DNA from: Terracoccus luteus | Lineage (GTDB): Bacteria > Actinomycetota > Actinomycetes > Actinomycetales > Dermatophilaceae | NCBI RefSeq assembly: GCF_003635045.1 | Contig: NZ_RBXT01000001.1 | Span: 744,001-808,000 of the forward strand | Reading direction: 5' to 3' | DNA length: 64,000 nt | In this document: positions 17,131 through 25,101 of the stretch, piece after piece | Position numbering within the stretch: position 1 is the first letter of the stretch | How the letters are laid out: the number at the start of each line of letters is the position of its first letter | Made by a program: the position numbers and the translations under genes | The notes under the pieces: model-generated | The model's input: the letters and a program-made list of their open reading frames with translations, nothing else | What the model was told of the DNA's origin: nothing | The model's database searches: none

Positions 17131-18417
17131 GTGCACCACGCCAACCACTTCTACGGCCACGCCCACATCATGGCCCGGTACGTCGGGCTCGAGCACCCGC
17201 CCCGTATCTGGGGCTACCTGCAGCACGGCTGGAACATGCACGACGGGTTCGCCGTGGGAACGGTGTTCGCCAAGGGCTACCCGAAGTTCGTCTGGTCACA
17301 GGCCTGCTCGCGACGTAGCTGGGCGGCGGGCCTGCGCGGCTACGAGGTCGTCGGCGCCCCGTGGCTCTACCTCCTCGACCTCGAGCGCACCACGGACTCG
17401 CCAGCGGTGCAGTTGAACTCGAGCAGGACGGCACCTGTGACGGCCCCTTCCCCGGTCGAGCCGAGCGGCACGATCGTCTACCCCTTCCACGGGTGGGAGG
17501 GCCAGCAGGTGGTCGGCAGCCACGCCGACTACCTGGCCGAGATCCGTGCCACCGAGGGCGACGTGCCCCTCACCGTGTGCCTGCACTGGAACGAGTACGA
17601 CAACCCCAAGGTGAGGCGTGAGTACGAGGACGCCGGTGTCCGCGTCATCACGCACGGCCAGCGGGGCTACCTGTGGCAGGACACCGACGTCGCCTTCCTC
17701 TACCGCCAGCTGCACGAGATCCGCACGCACCGTCGAGTCGTGAGCAACCGGATGAGCAGCGCCGTCCTCTACGCCGCCGCGGCGGGGGTCGAGGTCGGCA
17801 TCTACGGCGACCCCATGGAGCTCGAGTCCGACCACGCCGTGCTCGGAGGCATCGGGCGGCCCCGGCGGATGTGGCCGGCGATGCACCAGGAGTCGGTCCC
17901 CGCCGGCTACGCCGCCGACGTCGCGCTGAGCGAGCTCGGCGGGGACACCGTGCTGCGGCCCGAGGAGGTCATCGACGTCTTCGGGTGGCACGCCGAGATC
18001 GACGCACCCGGGCCCCCGCCCCCCGCACCCGGGCTGACACCCGCGGGTCGCGGCCCCCGTCGCGGTCGCCGGGCCCGGCACCGCGCCGACAGCCACCGGT
18101 CGCCGGCCGACGCCGAGCCCGTGGTCGGGACGGTCTCGGTGACGGACGCTGTGACGGTCGCCGTGACGGACGCGGTGACGGACGCCGTGACGGACAACGT
18201 GACGGATGCCGGTCGGTCGGCCGAGCGCGCGCAGACCGAGGTCGCGACGGGCTCCACGCCGTCGTCACCGACACTGTCGCCGTCCGACGTCGTGGAGGGC
18301 GGGGCGCCCGTGGCCACCGTCGTGACGGAACCGGGCGGGACGGCATCCTCGAACCGGTCACCTGTGGATCCGACCGCCGAGCGGGTGGCGACGGCGTCGG
18401 CGCCCGACCGCGACTGA
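17131..18417 (+). CDS. Unknown protein of the pseBC operon, glycosyltransferase-like core with low-complexity tail
   Basis: The 428 residues split into a folded part (about 1-295) and a tail rich in Thr, Val, Ala and Asp. The folded part has GYLQHGWNMHDGF, HGQRGY and the later SNRMSSAVLYAAAAGVEVG, a spacing that recalls GT-B surface-glycan transferases (HG motif, then a ribose/phosphate loop), but no family is firmly recognised. The tail contains six 12-nt units (18139-18210). The GTG start is 3 bp after pseC. A nonulosonate transferase or modification role is the natural guess from context only. It converges on pseI, with a hairpin between. Confidence 0.6.
   Translation: MHHANHFYGHAHIMARYVGLEHPPRIWGYLQHGWNMHDGFAVGTVFAKGYPKFVWSQACSRRSWAAGLRGYEVVGAPWLYLLDLERTTDSPAVQLNSSRTAPVTAPSPVEPSGTIVYPFHGWEGQQVVGSHADYLAEIRATEGDVPLTVCLHWNEYDNPKVRREYEDAGVRVITHGQRGYLWQDTDVAFLYRQLHEIRTHRRVVSNRMSSAVLYAAAAGVEVGIYGDPMELESDHAVLGGIGRPRRMWPAMHQESVPAGYAADVALSELGGDTVLRPEEVIDVFGWHAEIDAPGPPPPAPGLTPAGRGPRRGRRARHRADSHRSPADAEPVVGTVSVTDAVTVAVTDAVTDAVTDNVTDAGRSAERAQTEVATGSTPSSPTLSPSDVVEGGAPVATVVTEPGGTASSNRSPVDPTAERVATASAPDRD
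18139..18210 (+). repeat. In-frame 12-nt tandem repeat (6 units)
   Basis: Six consecutive units of the form GTGACGGACGCN at 18139, 18151, 18163, 18175, 18187 and 18199, encoding Val-Thr-Asp-Ala steps. Units differ mostly in the last codon. They lie in the C-terminal tail of the pseBC-linked protein. Confidence 0.85.
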
Positions 18418-18469
18418 GGCCGGCCGCCGGCGCCACCGGCGACCGGCCCCGGTGTGCCCTCCCGACGGG

Positions 18470-18499
18470 GTCTGACAGCCCCTCGACGGGGTGTCAGAC
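18470..18499. terminator. Bidirectional hairpin between the pseBC operon and pseI
   Basis: GTCTGACA (18470-18477) pairs with TGTCAGAC (18492-18499), extended by CCCC/GGGG around a 5-nt loop with one bulged G. The pseI stop codon (18494-18496) lies inside the right arm. There is no U tract, usual for actinobacterial terminators. Confidence 0.6.
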
Positions 18500-19564
18500 G
18501 AGGTCCCAGCTCATGGGCGTGCCGCGGGCGACGCTGCGGCGGAACGTGCGTCCCTCCAGCAGCGAGAACGTGTCGGGGGCCAGGCCCGTCGACGGACGCA
18601 CCGAGCGGACGTTGCGGGCTGTCACCGGCTCGCCCTCCTGCACGTCCTCGACGACGAAGAGGGAGCGGCGGAAGCGCAGCCCCTCGCGCTCGGACTCGCG
18701 GGCGCCGATGCGCGGCTCACCGAGCGCCTGCCAGGCCACCTTCGTCTCGGAGACGAGCAGGGCCAGCTCGTCGGGCTCGAGGGAGAAGTCGCTGTCGACG
18801 CCGCCCTCGTCGCGCGACAGGGTGACGTGCTTCTCGACGAGCACGGCGCCGAAGGCGATCGAGGCCACCGCGGCCCCGACGCCCATCGTGTGGTCGGAGA
18901 GGCCGATGGGCGTGCCGAACGCGTCCTGCATGACGGGGATGCCGCGCAGGTTCGACGCCGACGGGTCGGCGGGGTAGCTGGCGGTGCACGACAGCACGAT
19001 GACCTGCTCGTTGCCGACCGAGCGCGCCGCCTCGACGGCGGCGTGGATCTCGCCGACGGACGCCATGCCCGTCGAGATGATGATCGGCTTGCCCGTGCCC
19101 GCCGCCAACCGGATGAGCGGCAGGTCGACGATCTCCGACGAGGCGATCTTGTACGCGGGCACGCCCAGCCCCTCGAGGAACTCGACGGCCGTGGGGTCGA
19201 AGGGGCTGGAGAAGGCGAGCATGCCCAGCTCACGGGCGAGGGAGAACACCGGCTCGTGCCACTCCCACGGCGTGTGCGCCTCCTCGTAGAGGTCGTGCAG
19301 CCGTCGCCCGCCCCAGAGGGGGTGGTCGTCGCTGAGCCGGAACTCGGGGGAGTCGACGTCGAGGGTGATGGTCTGCGCCGTGTACGTCTGCAGCTTGACC
19401 GCGTGCGCGCCCGCCGCGGCCGCGGCGCGGACGATGTCGAGGGCCTTGTCGAGCGACCCGTCGTGGTTGCCGGACATCTCGGCGATGATGAACGGCTCGT
19501 GGTCGCGACCGACGGGCACGCCGCCGATCTCGATCGTGGGGTGGGTGGGCTGGCTGCTCGTCAC
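18494..19564 (-). CDS. pseI: Pseudaminic acid synthase
   Basis: A 356-residue NeuB-type synthase: TIM barrel with IIAEMSGNHDGSLDKA, VKLQTYTAQT, YKIASSE, the STGM loop and LSDHTMG, then a C-terminal SAF (antifreeze-like) domain ending in GTPMSWDLV. It condenses phosphoenolpyruvate with the 6-deoxy-AltdiNAc sugar. GTG 19564 overlaps the pseH stop by 4 bp; the longer open frame upstream is Arg-rich and unconserved. PseI is favoured over sialic or legionaminic synthases because pseB, pseG and pseH are present. Confidence 0.88.
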   Translation of the reverse strand: MTSSQPTHPTIEIGGVPVGRDHEPFIIAEMSGNHDGSLDKALDIVRAAAAAGAHAVKLQTYTAQTITLDVDSPEFRLSDDHPLWGGRRLHDLYEEAHTPWEWHEPVFSLARELGMLAFSSPFDPTAVEFLEGLGVPAYKIASSEIVDLPLIRLAAGTGKPIIISTGMASVGEIHAAVEAARSVGNEQVIVLSCTASYPADPSASNLRGIPVMQDAFGTPIGLSDHTMGVGAAVASIAFGAVLVEKHVTLSRDEGGVDSDFSLEPDELALLVSETKVAWQALGEPRIGARESEREGLRFRRSLFVVEDVQEGEPVTARNVRSVRPSTGLAPDTFSLLEGRTFRRSVARGTPMSWDLV

Positions 19565-20070
19565 GTCGTGGGCCTCTCGCTGTCGTCGACCGCGCGCACG
19601 TGCCACACGGCCACCTCTCGTCCGTCGATCTCCCGCACGTCGCGCGAGACCTCCTCGAACCCGTTGCGGCGGTTGAACCGTCGCACCGCCTCGTTCTGCT
19701 CCAGCACCTCGCCCTCGAGCACACGAAGGCCGAGGTCGCCGAACGCGTGGCGGACGGCCTGACGCTGGATCTCCATCCACGCCGGCAGCAGCTCACCGCG
19801 CTCTCCGAGGCCCGCGTTGTCGAGGTAGTACCCCCACCAGGCCGACCGCGCGGCGTGGTCGATGTCGAAGAACGTGACGACACCCGAGGGGATGCCGTGG
19901 CGCTCGTAGACGAGGACGAGCCGGGTCGGGTCGTCACGGGTGCGCTCCCACCACGACCGGTGCTCCTGCTCGCCGATCTCGTGCTGGGTGAGCGACACCT
20001 CGCGCACCTGCGGATGGTTGCGCCACGAGCGCATCGGGACGAGGTCGTCGTCGGTCGCGGGGCGGAGCAT
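19561..20070 (-). CDS. pseH: GNAT N-acetyltransferase of pseudaminic acid synthesis
   Basis: A 169-residue GNAT with MRSWRNHPQVREVS at the start, WWGYYLD in the middle and the FGDLGLRVLEGEVLEQNEAV-type region before RNGFEE, the pattern of PseH/RimJ-like enzymes. It acetylates the 4-amino group made by PseC. The gene precedes pseI with a 4-bp overlap. The start is ATG 20070. It is divergent from the ACP cassette with overlapping -10 boxes near 20133-20139. Confidence 0.82.
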   Translation of the reverse strand: MLRPATDDDLVPMRSWRNHPQVREVSLTQHEIGEQEHRSWWERTRDDPTRLVLVYERHGIPSGVVTFFDIDHAARSAWWGYYLDNAGLGERGELLPAWMEIQRQAVRHAFGDLGLRVLEGEVLEQNEAVRRFNRRNGFEEVSRDVREIDGREVAVWHVRAVDDSERPTT

Positions 20071-20132
20071 CGAGGCCTCCGGTCGAGGGGTTCGGGGACG
20101 GGTGCCGGCGGGGTGCGAGGACCGTCTGTGGC

Positions 20133-20139
20133 TAAACTA
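20133..20139. promoter_or_regulatory. Overlapping divergent -10 boxes (TAAACT / TAGTTT)
   Basis: The 7-mer TAAACTA reads TAAACT on the plus strand (20133-20138, toward the ACP gene) and TAGTTT on the minus strand (20139-20134, toward pseH). It is one of the few AT-rich patches here. If both are used, transcription of pseHI and the acyl cassette would be mutually exclusive at any moment. Confidence 0.4.
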
Positions 20140-20173
20140 GCGGACGGCCCGACCCCCACCTTACGAGGGAAAA

Positions 20174-20425
20174 ATGAGCACCCTGAGCCGCGACCAGATC
20201 CGGACCCTGATGGCGGAAGTCCTTGCGGCGCAAGGAAAGCAGATGCCAGATGACGAGCAGGTGAACCTGGAGGAAATCGGCTTCCGATCCCTCGACTTCT
20301 CCGAGCTGGCCCTGCGCGTCGAGGACGAGATCGACGACGAGCTGAACTTCGACGCCCCCGAGCTGCGACGCATCGCGACGGTCTCGGACGTGCTCGACTT
20401 CCTCGAGCAGCTGCAGTCCTCGTGA
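20174..20425 (+). CDS. Acyl carrier protein
   Basis: An 83-residue acidic four-helix protein with the ACP pattern EEIGFRSLDFSELALRVEDEI. The Ser of RSLD is at the phosphopantetheine position, but the usual Asp before it is Arg. A GAGGGA (20165-20170) lies just before the ATG. It overlaps the AMP-ligase gene by 4 bp (GTGA), so the ligase probably charges it. This is a dedicated ACP of the surface-polymer locus rather than the fatty-acid synthase ACP. Confidence 0.82.
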   Translation: MSTLSRDQIRTLMAEVLAAQGKQMPDDEQVNLEEIGFRSLDFSELALRVEDEIDDELNFDAPELRRIATVSDVLDFLEQLQSS

Positions 20426-21723
20426 GCCCGTCGCCGGCGGGCCACGCTGCCGGCAACCGGGTCGTGACGCAGGACTTCGACGGCACGTGGGAGCAGCTTC
20501 AGTCCCTCCCGCTGCCCCCGTCGTCGGCGCTCGCCGCGCGTCACCACCTCGACGCGGTGCGGGCCGTCCGCACGGCGGCCGACGGCGCTCACGAGCTGCT
20601 CGTGGCCGGGCGCTCACGGCTGACCGCCGACCTGCGCGACGAGCTGCGGGCCGAGGGGCTGGCCGTCGTCGACGTCGTCGACGTCGGTGGCTCGGCCGAC
20701 ACGGGTGACGCGGCCGACGTGGGCGACACGACCGGCGGCCCGGTCGAGGTGACATCCCCGACGACGGACCGTGAGCCGGTGCCGGGGCGGGTGTGGCTGC
20801 TGACGAGTGGCAGCACCGGGCGACCCAAGCGCGTCGCCCACACCCTCGACTCGTTGACGACGGTCGGCGGCGAGCAGCCGCCGCGCACCTGGCTGTGCCC
20901 CTACGCCCACGGGGCGTACGCCTGGTGGCAGGTCGTGACGCTGGGGCTTCGCCACCCGGGCCAGGACATCCTCTTCGTCGAGCCCGACGAGCTCGACACG
21001 TGGCCCGCGCGGGCGCTCGAGGTGGGCGTCACCGCGGCCTCCGGGACGCCGACGTTCTGGCGCCAGGCGCTCTACCGCGACCCGGACGCCGTCGCGGCGC
21101 TGCCGCTCGAGCAGGTGACCCTCGGCGGCGAGCCCGTCGACCAGGCCATCCTCACCCGCCTCACCGAGCTGTTCCCCGCGGCCCGGGTGTCGTGGATCTA
21201 CGCCTCGAGCGAGGCGGGTGCCTCCATCGCCGTGCACGACGGGCTCGCCGGCTTCCCCGCCGCGTGGCTCGGTCGGCAGCAGGAGGGCCGGGCCCGGCTC
21301 GACGTCGTCGACGGAGAGCTCGTCATCGCCTCACCCCGGCGTGGCGCCGGTGTCGACGACGTCCTGCGCACGGGCGACCGCGCCGAGGTCGTCGACGGGC
21401 GCGTGCTGCTGCCGGGCCGCGTCGCGAGTGACGAGATCAACGTCGGCGGGGCCAAGGCGTCGGCGGCGCAGGTGCGCGCCGTGCTGCTCGACCACCCCCG
21501 GGTCGCCTGGGCCGCCGTGCGCGGTCGCCGGGCTCCGATCGTCGGCAGCATCGTCACCGCCGACGTCGTGCCGGTGCGCACTGACGGCCCCGGCACCGAC
21601 CCCCTCACCGAGGCCGACCTCAGTGCGTGGTGCACCGACCGGCTGCCCGACCACGCCGTGCCCCGTCGGGTGCGGTTCCTCGACCAGATCCCGATCAAGG
21701 AGAGCCTGAAGAGCGATGTCTGA
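20422..21723 (+). CDS. AMP-dependent acyl-ACP/CoA ligase (ANL superfamily)
   Basis: This 433-residue adenylating enzyme has the P-loop LLTSGSTGRPKRV near residue 130, GTPTFWRQ, the YASSEAG segment in the YGxTE position and the TGDRAEV hinge. The C-terminal domain closes with IPIKESLKSDV, a short version of the Lys motif. The N-terminal ~120 residues are reduced compared with full-length ligases. It starts by GTGA overlap with the ACP gene and overlaps the reductase by 8 bp. It probably activates a carboxylic acid and loads it on the ACP; substrate unknown. Confidence 0.78.
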   Translation: MSPSPAGHAAGNRVVTQDFDGTWEQLQSLPLPPSSALAARHHLDAVRAVRTAADGAHELLVAGRSRLTADLRDELRAEGLAVVDVVDVGGSADTGDAADVGDTTGGPVEVTSPTTDREPVPGRVWLLTSGSTGRPKRVAHTLDSLTTVGGEQPPRTWLCPYAHGAYAWWQVVTLGLRHPGQDILFVEPDELDTWPARALEVGVTAASGTPTFWRQALYRDPDAVAALPLEQVTLGGEPVDQAILTRLTELFPAARVSWIYASSEAGASIAVHDGLAGFPAAWLGRQQEGRARLDVVDGELVIASPRRGAGVDDVLRTGDRAEVVDGRVLLPGRVASDEINVGGAKASAAQVRAVLLDHPRVAWAAVRGRRAPIVGSIVTADVVPVRTDGPGTDPLTEADLSAWCTDRLPDHAVPRRVRFLDQIPIKESLKSDV

Positions 21724-22465
21724 CCGCACCGAACCGATCGCCCCCGCCACCGTCGTCGTCGTCTCCGGCGGGTCGCGTGGCCTCGGCCTCGCGATCGTCG
21801 AGGACGTCCTCGCGTCCGGCGCCAGGGTCGCCGCCTTCGCCCGCAGCGTCACGCCCGAGCTGGAGCGCCTCGCCGCCGAGCAGCCCGACCGGGTGCACGC
21901 GGCGGCCGTCGACGTCACCGACGTCAAGGCCGTCAACGCCTTCCTCAAGGAGGCCGAGGCGAGGCTCGGCCCCATCGACGCGCTCGTCAACAACGCCGCC
22001 GTGGGCCAGGACAGCCTGCACGTGCACACCTCACCCGAGCAGATCGCCCGCATCATCGAGACCAACCTCACGGCGCCGCTGCTGCTCGCGCGGGCGGTGC
22101 TGCGGCGCATCATGGCCAAGGGCAACAAGGGCCGCATCGTCATGGTCACGTCCGTGTGCGCCCAGCGCGGGTACTCGGGCCTCGTCGCCTACTCCGCGAC
22201 GAAGGGCGGGCTCGACAGCGCGATGCGCACGCTGGCCCGCGAGATGCACGGTCGGGCGCTCGTCAACAGCGTGGCGCCGGGGTTCTTCGCGTCGGAGATG
22301 AGCTCGGTGCTGGGCCAGACCCAGCTCGACACGATCACCCGCCGCACGCCGTCGGGCCGGCTCGTCGAACCCGAGAACATCGTGCCGGTCGTGCACACGC
22401 TGCTCTTCGACGACACGAACATCAACGGCCAGGTCATCACCGTCGACGGTGGCAACAGCATCTGA
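21716..22465 (+). CDS. SDR oxidoreductase, 3-oxoacyl-ACP reductase (FabG-like)
   Basis: A 249-residue classical SDR with the cofactor motif SGGSRGLG, NNAAVG, the catalytic Ser in MVTSVCAQ, YSATKGG (Tyr and Lys) and the FabG-like end GQVITVDGGNSI. In this cassette it would reduce a 3-ketoacyl group on the ACP to a 3-hydroxyacyl group, or act on a sugar. The start overlaps the ligase end by 8 bp. The next gene overlaps its end by 17 bp. Confidence 0.82.
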   Translation: MSDRTEPIAPATVVVVSGGSRGLGLAIVEDVLASGARVAAFARSVTPELERLAAEQPDRVHAAAVDVTDVKAVNAFLKEAEARLGPIDALVNNAAVGQDSLHVHTSPEQIARIIETNLTAPLLLARAVLRRIMAKGNKGRIVMVTSVCAQRGYSGLVAYSATKGGLDSAMRTLAREMHGRALVNSVAPGFFASEMSSVLGQTQLDTITRRTPSGRLVEPENIVPVVHTLLFDDTNINGQVITVDGGNSI

Positions 22466-22964
22466 GCCGCGCGCGGACCCGACGCCGCGCGCGGTCGCGG
22501 GGGAGTGGCTGGCGGATGCCGTCCGGCTCACCCCCGCACGGGTCGTGGCCGACCGTGCCGGGCACCGCTGTGACCGGGGCGCCCACTCGTACCTGCCCGA
22601 CGGGCGCGCCCTGTGCTGGCAGCCGGTCGGGCGGGCGCCGCGCATGTACGCCGTGGACGCCGAGCCGCTCCGTGCCGCGGTGCCGCCGGCGCTGCAGCGC
22701 CGTACGGGTTCCATTGCGCCGCAGGTGTTCTGGGCTGCCTGGACCCGGGCAGAGGTGCGGGCCAAGCTGCGCGGCATCCCCATCATCACGTTCGTGACGA
22801 CGGTCGACTGGGTGGCCGACGGCGACGTCGCGCCCGGCGACCTCGCGCCCGGGGGCGGCGGTGTGGAGGCGGGCACCGTCGCGGTGGTCACGACGACCCT
22901 CGACGACGGCGCCGGCCCCCTCGTCATCAGCTACGGGGTGCTCGACCCCGCCCGGCTCACCTGA
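22449..22964 (+). CDS. Unknown protein of the acyl cassette
   Basis: 171 residues with consistently GC-rich third positions and a 17-bp overlap with the reductase, so it is likely a real gene. Visible segments include GRALCWQPVGRAPRMYAVD, PQVFWAAWTRAEVRAKLRG and a beta-rich end (TVAVVTTTLDDG, LVISYGVLD). No family is recognised. The GTG start has no clear ribosome binding site and is probably translated by coupling. By position it could transfer or modify the acyl group made by its neighbours. Its end overlaps the convergent methyltransferase by 8 bp. Confidence 0.55.
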   Translation: MATASEPRADPTPRAVAGEWLADAVRLTPARVVADRAGHRCDRGAHSYLPDGRALCWQPVGRAPRMYAVDAEPLRAAVPPALQRRTGSIAPQVFWAAWTRAEVRAKLRGIPIITFVTTVDWVADGDVAPGDLAPGGGGVEAGTVAVVTTTLDDGAGPLVISYGVLDPARLT

Positions 22965-24957
22965 GCACCCGGGCGGCGAGCTGCCGAGCCTTGGACATCG
23001 CGTCGGGCGGCAGCACCTCGTTCGCCGTCGTCTTGGCCGCCGACACCGCCTTCGCGGTGGCGACCCGGCGCGGCGTCCGCAGGGCCTGCACCGTGCGGTA
23101 GGTGAGCGTCTCCTCGTGGTTCTCGATGATGCGCTCGAGCCGCCGGATGTAGCGGTCGCGGTGGCGCAGCGTGCCCTCCAGCCACGCCACCTGGCCCTGC
23201 TTCTCGCGCAGGGCGCGGGCCTGGGTGCGGTCGTGGGCGAGCAGCTCGCGGTACCCGGTGGCGTCGCGCACCGGGAGGTCGCGGGCGAACCGTCCGCGGG
23301 CGAGCGAGTCGTCGGCCAGCTCGGCCACGAGCTCGGGCGTGCCCGCCACGAGGGCCTGTACCGACCCGTCGAGCCGCGCCGCCGACTCGAGGTCGGCGAC
23401 CCCGACCGTGAGCCCCACCATCGAGGCGAGCGTCACGGTGAGCTCGTCGGGCGTGGTGTCCGAGCGCCACGGGTGCACGGAGGCGCTGCCGAGCAGCCGC
23501 GCGGCGAAGTGGCGCAGCCCGTGCACGAGGGCCTCGTCGGCGGTGACGGGGGTGCCGAGGCCCCACGAGTCGTCGGCCGGCCGCAGCGACCCGCTCTCGT
23601 CGACGACGTCGGCCGGGACGGCCCACGCCCTGCCCGTCGCGCGCCCCGCCCAGGCCTCCTCGTCGGTCAGCCAGTCGGCGTAGCGCTGCACCGCCGCCCG
23701 CACCCGCGTGTGCTGTCGGCTCGCACAGGCGGCCCGCAGCGCGTCCTCGAGGGTCGGCCCGACCGGGGGGACGTCGTCGGCGGGGAGGCGACGCACGAGC
23801 GCGCCCTCGCTCCGCTCGTCGGCGGCGGACCCGTCGGCCCACCGGCGTCGTCGCCGGCCGTCCGCGCCGACGACGGTGAGCACCGACCAGTGCCCTGCCG
23901 GCTCGACGTCGACGAGCACGGGCAGCGCCGCCCGGTCCGGGAGAGCCCGGATGCCGGTGGGCTCGCTCTCGTCGGCCGCGCGCTCTCGTGTGCCCGCGTC
24001 CACGCCCGCCCTGCTGACCGCCGTCCCGTCGGCGTCCTTGACGGCCACGACGAGCCAGGCCGGTGACAGCTCGGTGAGCAGGCCGGCGCCGACCGCCCGA
24101 GCGACGGTGGGGCGCGGCTCGCGCAGCTGCGGGCCGTCGGCGAGGTGGCGGTCGAGGGCCGACGCCGCCGCGGTGACGGCGAGACCGTCGACGTCCACGC
24201 CGTCGTCCGGCGCGCCTGGCCGGTCGAGCACGAGCACGCGGTGGGTGTCGATCGTGGGCAGCGCCGCGTAACAGGCGATCTCGCGCAGACCGGCATCCTC
24301 GAGCACCGCACGGCGCTCGCGCGGGTAGAGGTGGCGCGTGTCGAAACCGTCGGCACCGACGTGCCACGCGGCATCCGTGTCGAGGTCGGGAGCGGGGCGC
24401 CCGGCGACGAGGTCGTCGAGGCCGAGCTCGTTGGCGAGGTCGGCGACGAGCAGCCCGCCGGGCGTGAGGAGCCCGCCGAGGTGGGCGAGCAGCTCGGCCG
24501 CGCCCATGCCGCGCGAGTCGGGGCCGAGCAGCCGCTCGGGGCCACCGAGGGCCACGACGGCGTCGTAGCGCCCGGCGCCCGTGAAAGCGTCGATCCCGCC
24601 GACGTGCAGGCGGACGCCGTCGCGGAGCCCGGCGAGGTCACCGACGGCGCGGGTGTCCGGCAGCGACCGGGTGACGACGTCGACCCGGGCCGCGCTCCCG
24701 ACCGAGGCGACGAGCAGGGCCGCGCGGGGGCCGGCGAGCAGCACGCGTGACCCGGGGCGTGACTCGAGCAGCGGGGTGAGGACCTCCAGCGCGGCGAGGG
24801 GCGCGTCCAGGTGCTCCAGGTCCGACCACTCGAGCATCTCGCCGACGAGCACGGTGGCGCCCGAGACGTCGTCGAGCGCGAGGTCGGCGGGGTGTCCATC
24901 GGTGCCACCGCGCACGGCACTGTCGCGGGGGGCGGGCTCGTTCTGGACGGTCGACAC
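22957..24957 (-). CDS. SAM methyltransferase-like protein with C-terminal coiled coil
   Basis: 666 residues starting at GTG 24957, 8 nt after AGGAG (24966-24970); the open frame further upstream runs through non-coding-like sequence. Residues about 35-190 look like a class I SAM methyltransferase: SRVLLAGPRAALLVAS as glycine-poor motif I, RYDAVVALGG as motif IV, and LTPGGLLVADL. A central region is unrecognised. The end is a predicted coiled coil (REKQGQVAWLEGTLRHRDRY onward), a common tail in glycan-modifying proteins. The glycine-poor motif I makes cofactor binding uncertain. Possibly methylates or scaffolds at the polymer end. Confidence 0.6.
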   Translation of the reverse strand: MSTVQNEPAPRDSAVRGGTDGHPADLALDDVSGATVLVGEMLEWSDLEHLDAPLAALEVLTPLLESRPGSRVLLAGPRAALLVASVGSAARVDVVTRSLPDTRAVGDLAGLRDGVRLHVGGIDAFTGAGRYDAVVALGGPERLLGPDSRGMGAAELLAHLGGLLTPGGLLVADLANELGLDDLVAGRPAPDLDTDAAWHVGADGFDTRHLYPRERRAVLEDAGLREIACYAALPTIDTHRVLVLDRPGAPDDGVDVDGLAVTAAASALDRHLADGPQLREPRPTVARAVGAGLLTELSPAWLVVAVKDADGTAVSRAGVDAGTRERAADESEPTGIRALPDRAALPVLVDVEPAGHWSVLTVVGADGRRRRRWADGSAADERSEGALVRRLPADDVPPVGPTLEDALRAACASRQHTRVRAAVQRYADWLTDEEAWAGRATGRAWAVPADVVDESGSLRPADDSWGLGTPVTADEALVHGLRHFAARLLGSASVHPWRSDTTPDELTVTLASMVGLTVGVADLESAARLDGSVQALVAGTPELVAELADDSLARGRFARDLPVRDATGYRELLAHDRTQARALREKQGQVAWLEGTLRHRDRYIRRLERIIENHEETLTYRTVQALRTPRRVATAKAVSAAKTTANEVLPPDAMSKARQLAARVLR

Positions 24958-25023
24958 GTGTCGTACTCCTGTAGGTCGTCGCGCATTCACGGCTCGTGCA
25001 CGGGGTGGCCGATTCGCCTGCCA

Positions 25024-25029
25024 TAGAAT
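25024..25029 (+). promoter_or_regulatory. -10 hexamer TAGAAT for the GT2 gene at 25102
   Basis: TAGAAT lies in the 144-bp divergent gap between the methyltransferase-like gene and the GT2 gene, about 70 nt before its ATG. Confidence 0.45.
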
Positions 25030-25101
25030 CACCATCGAGTTGCGGCGACCCGGCCGCGCGATCACGAGCACGTCACGTCTACGTGAACGACAGGAGCAGC
25101 G

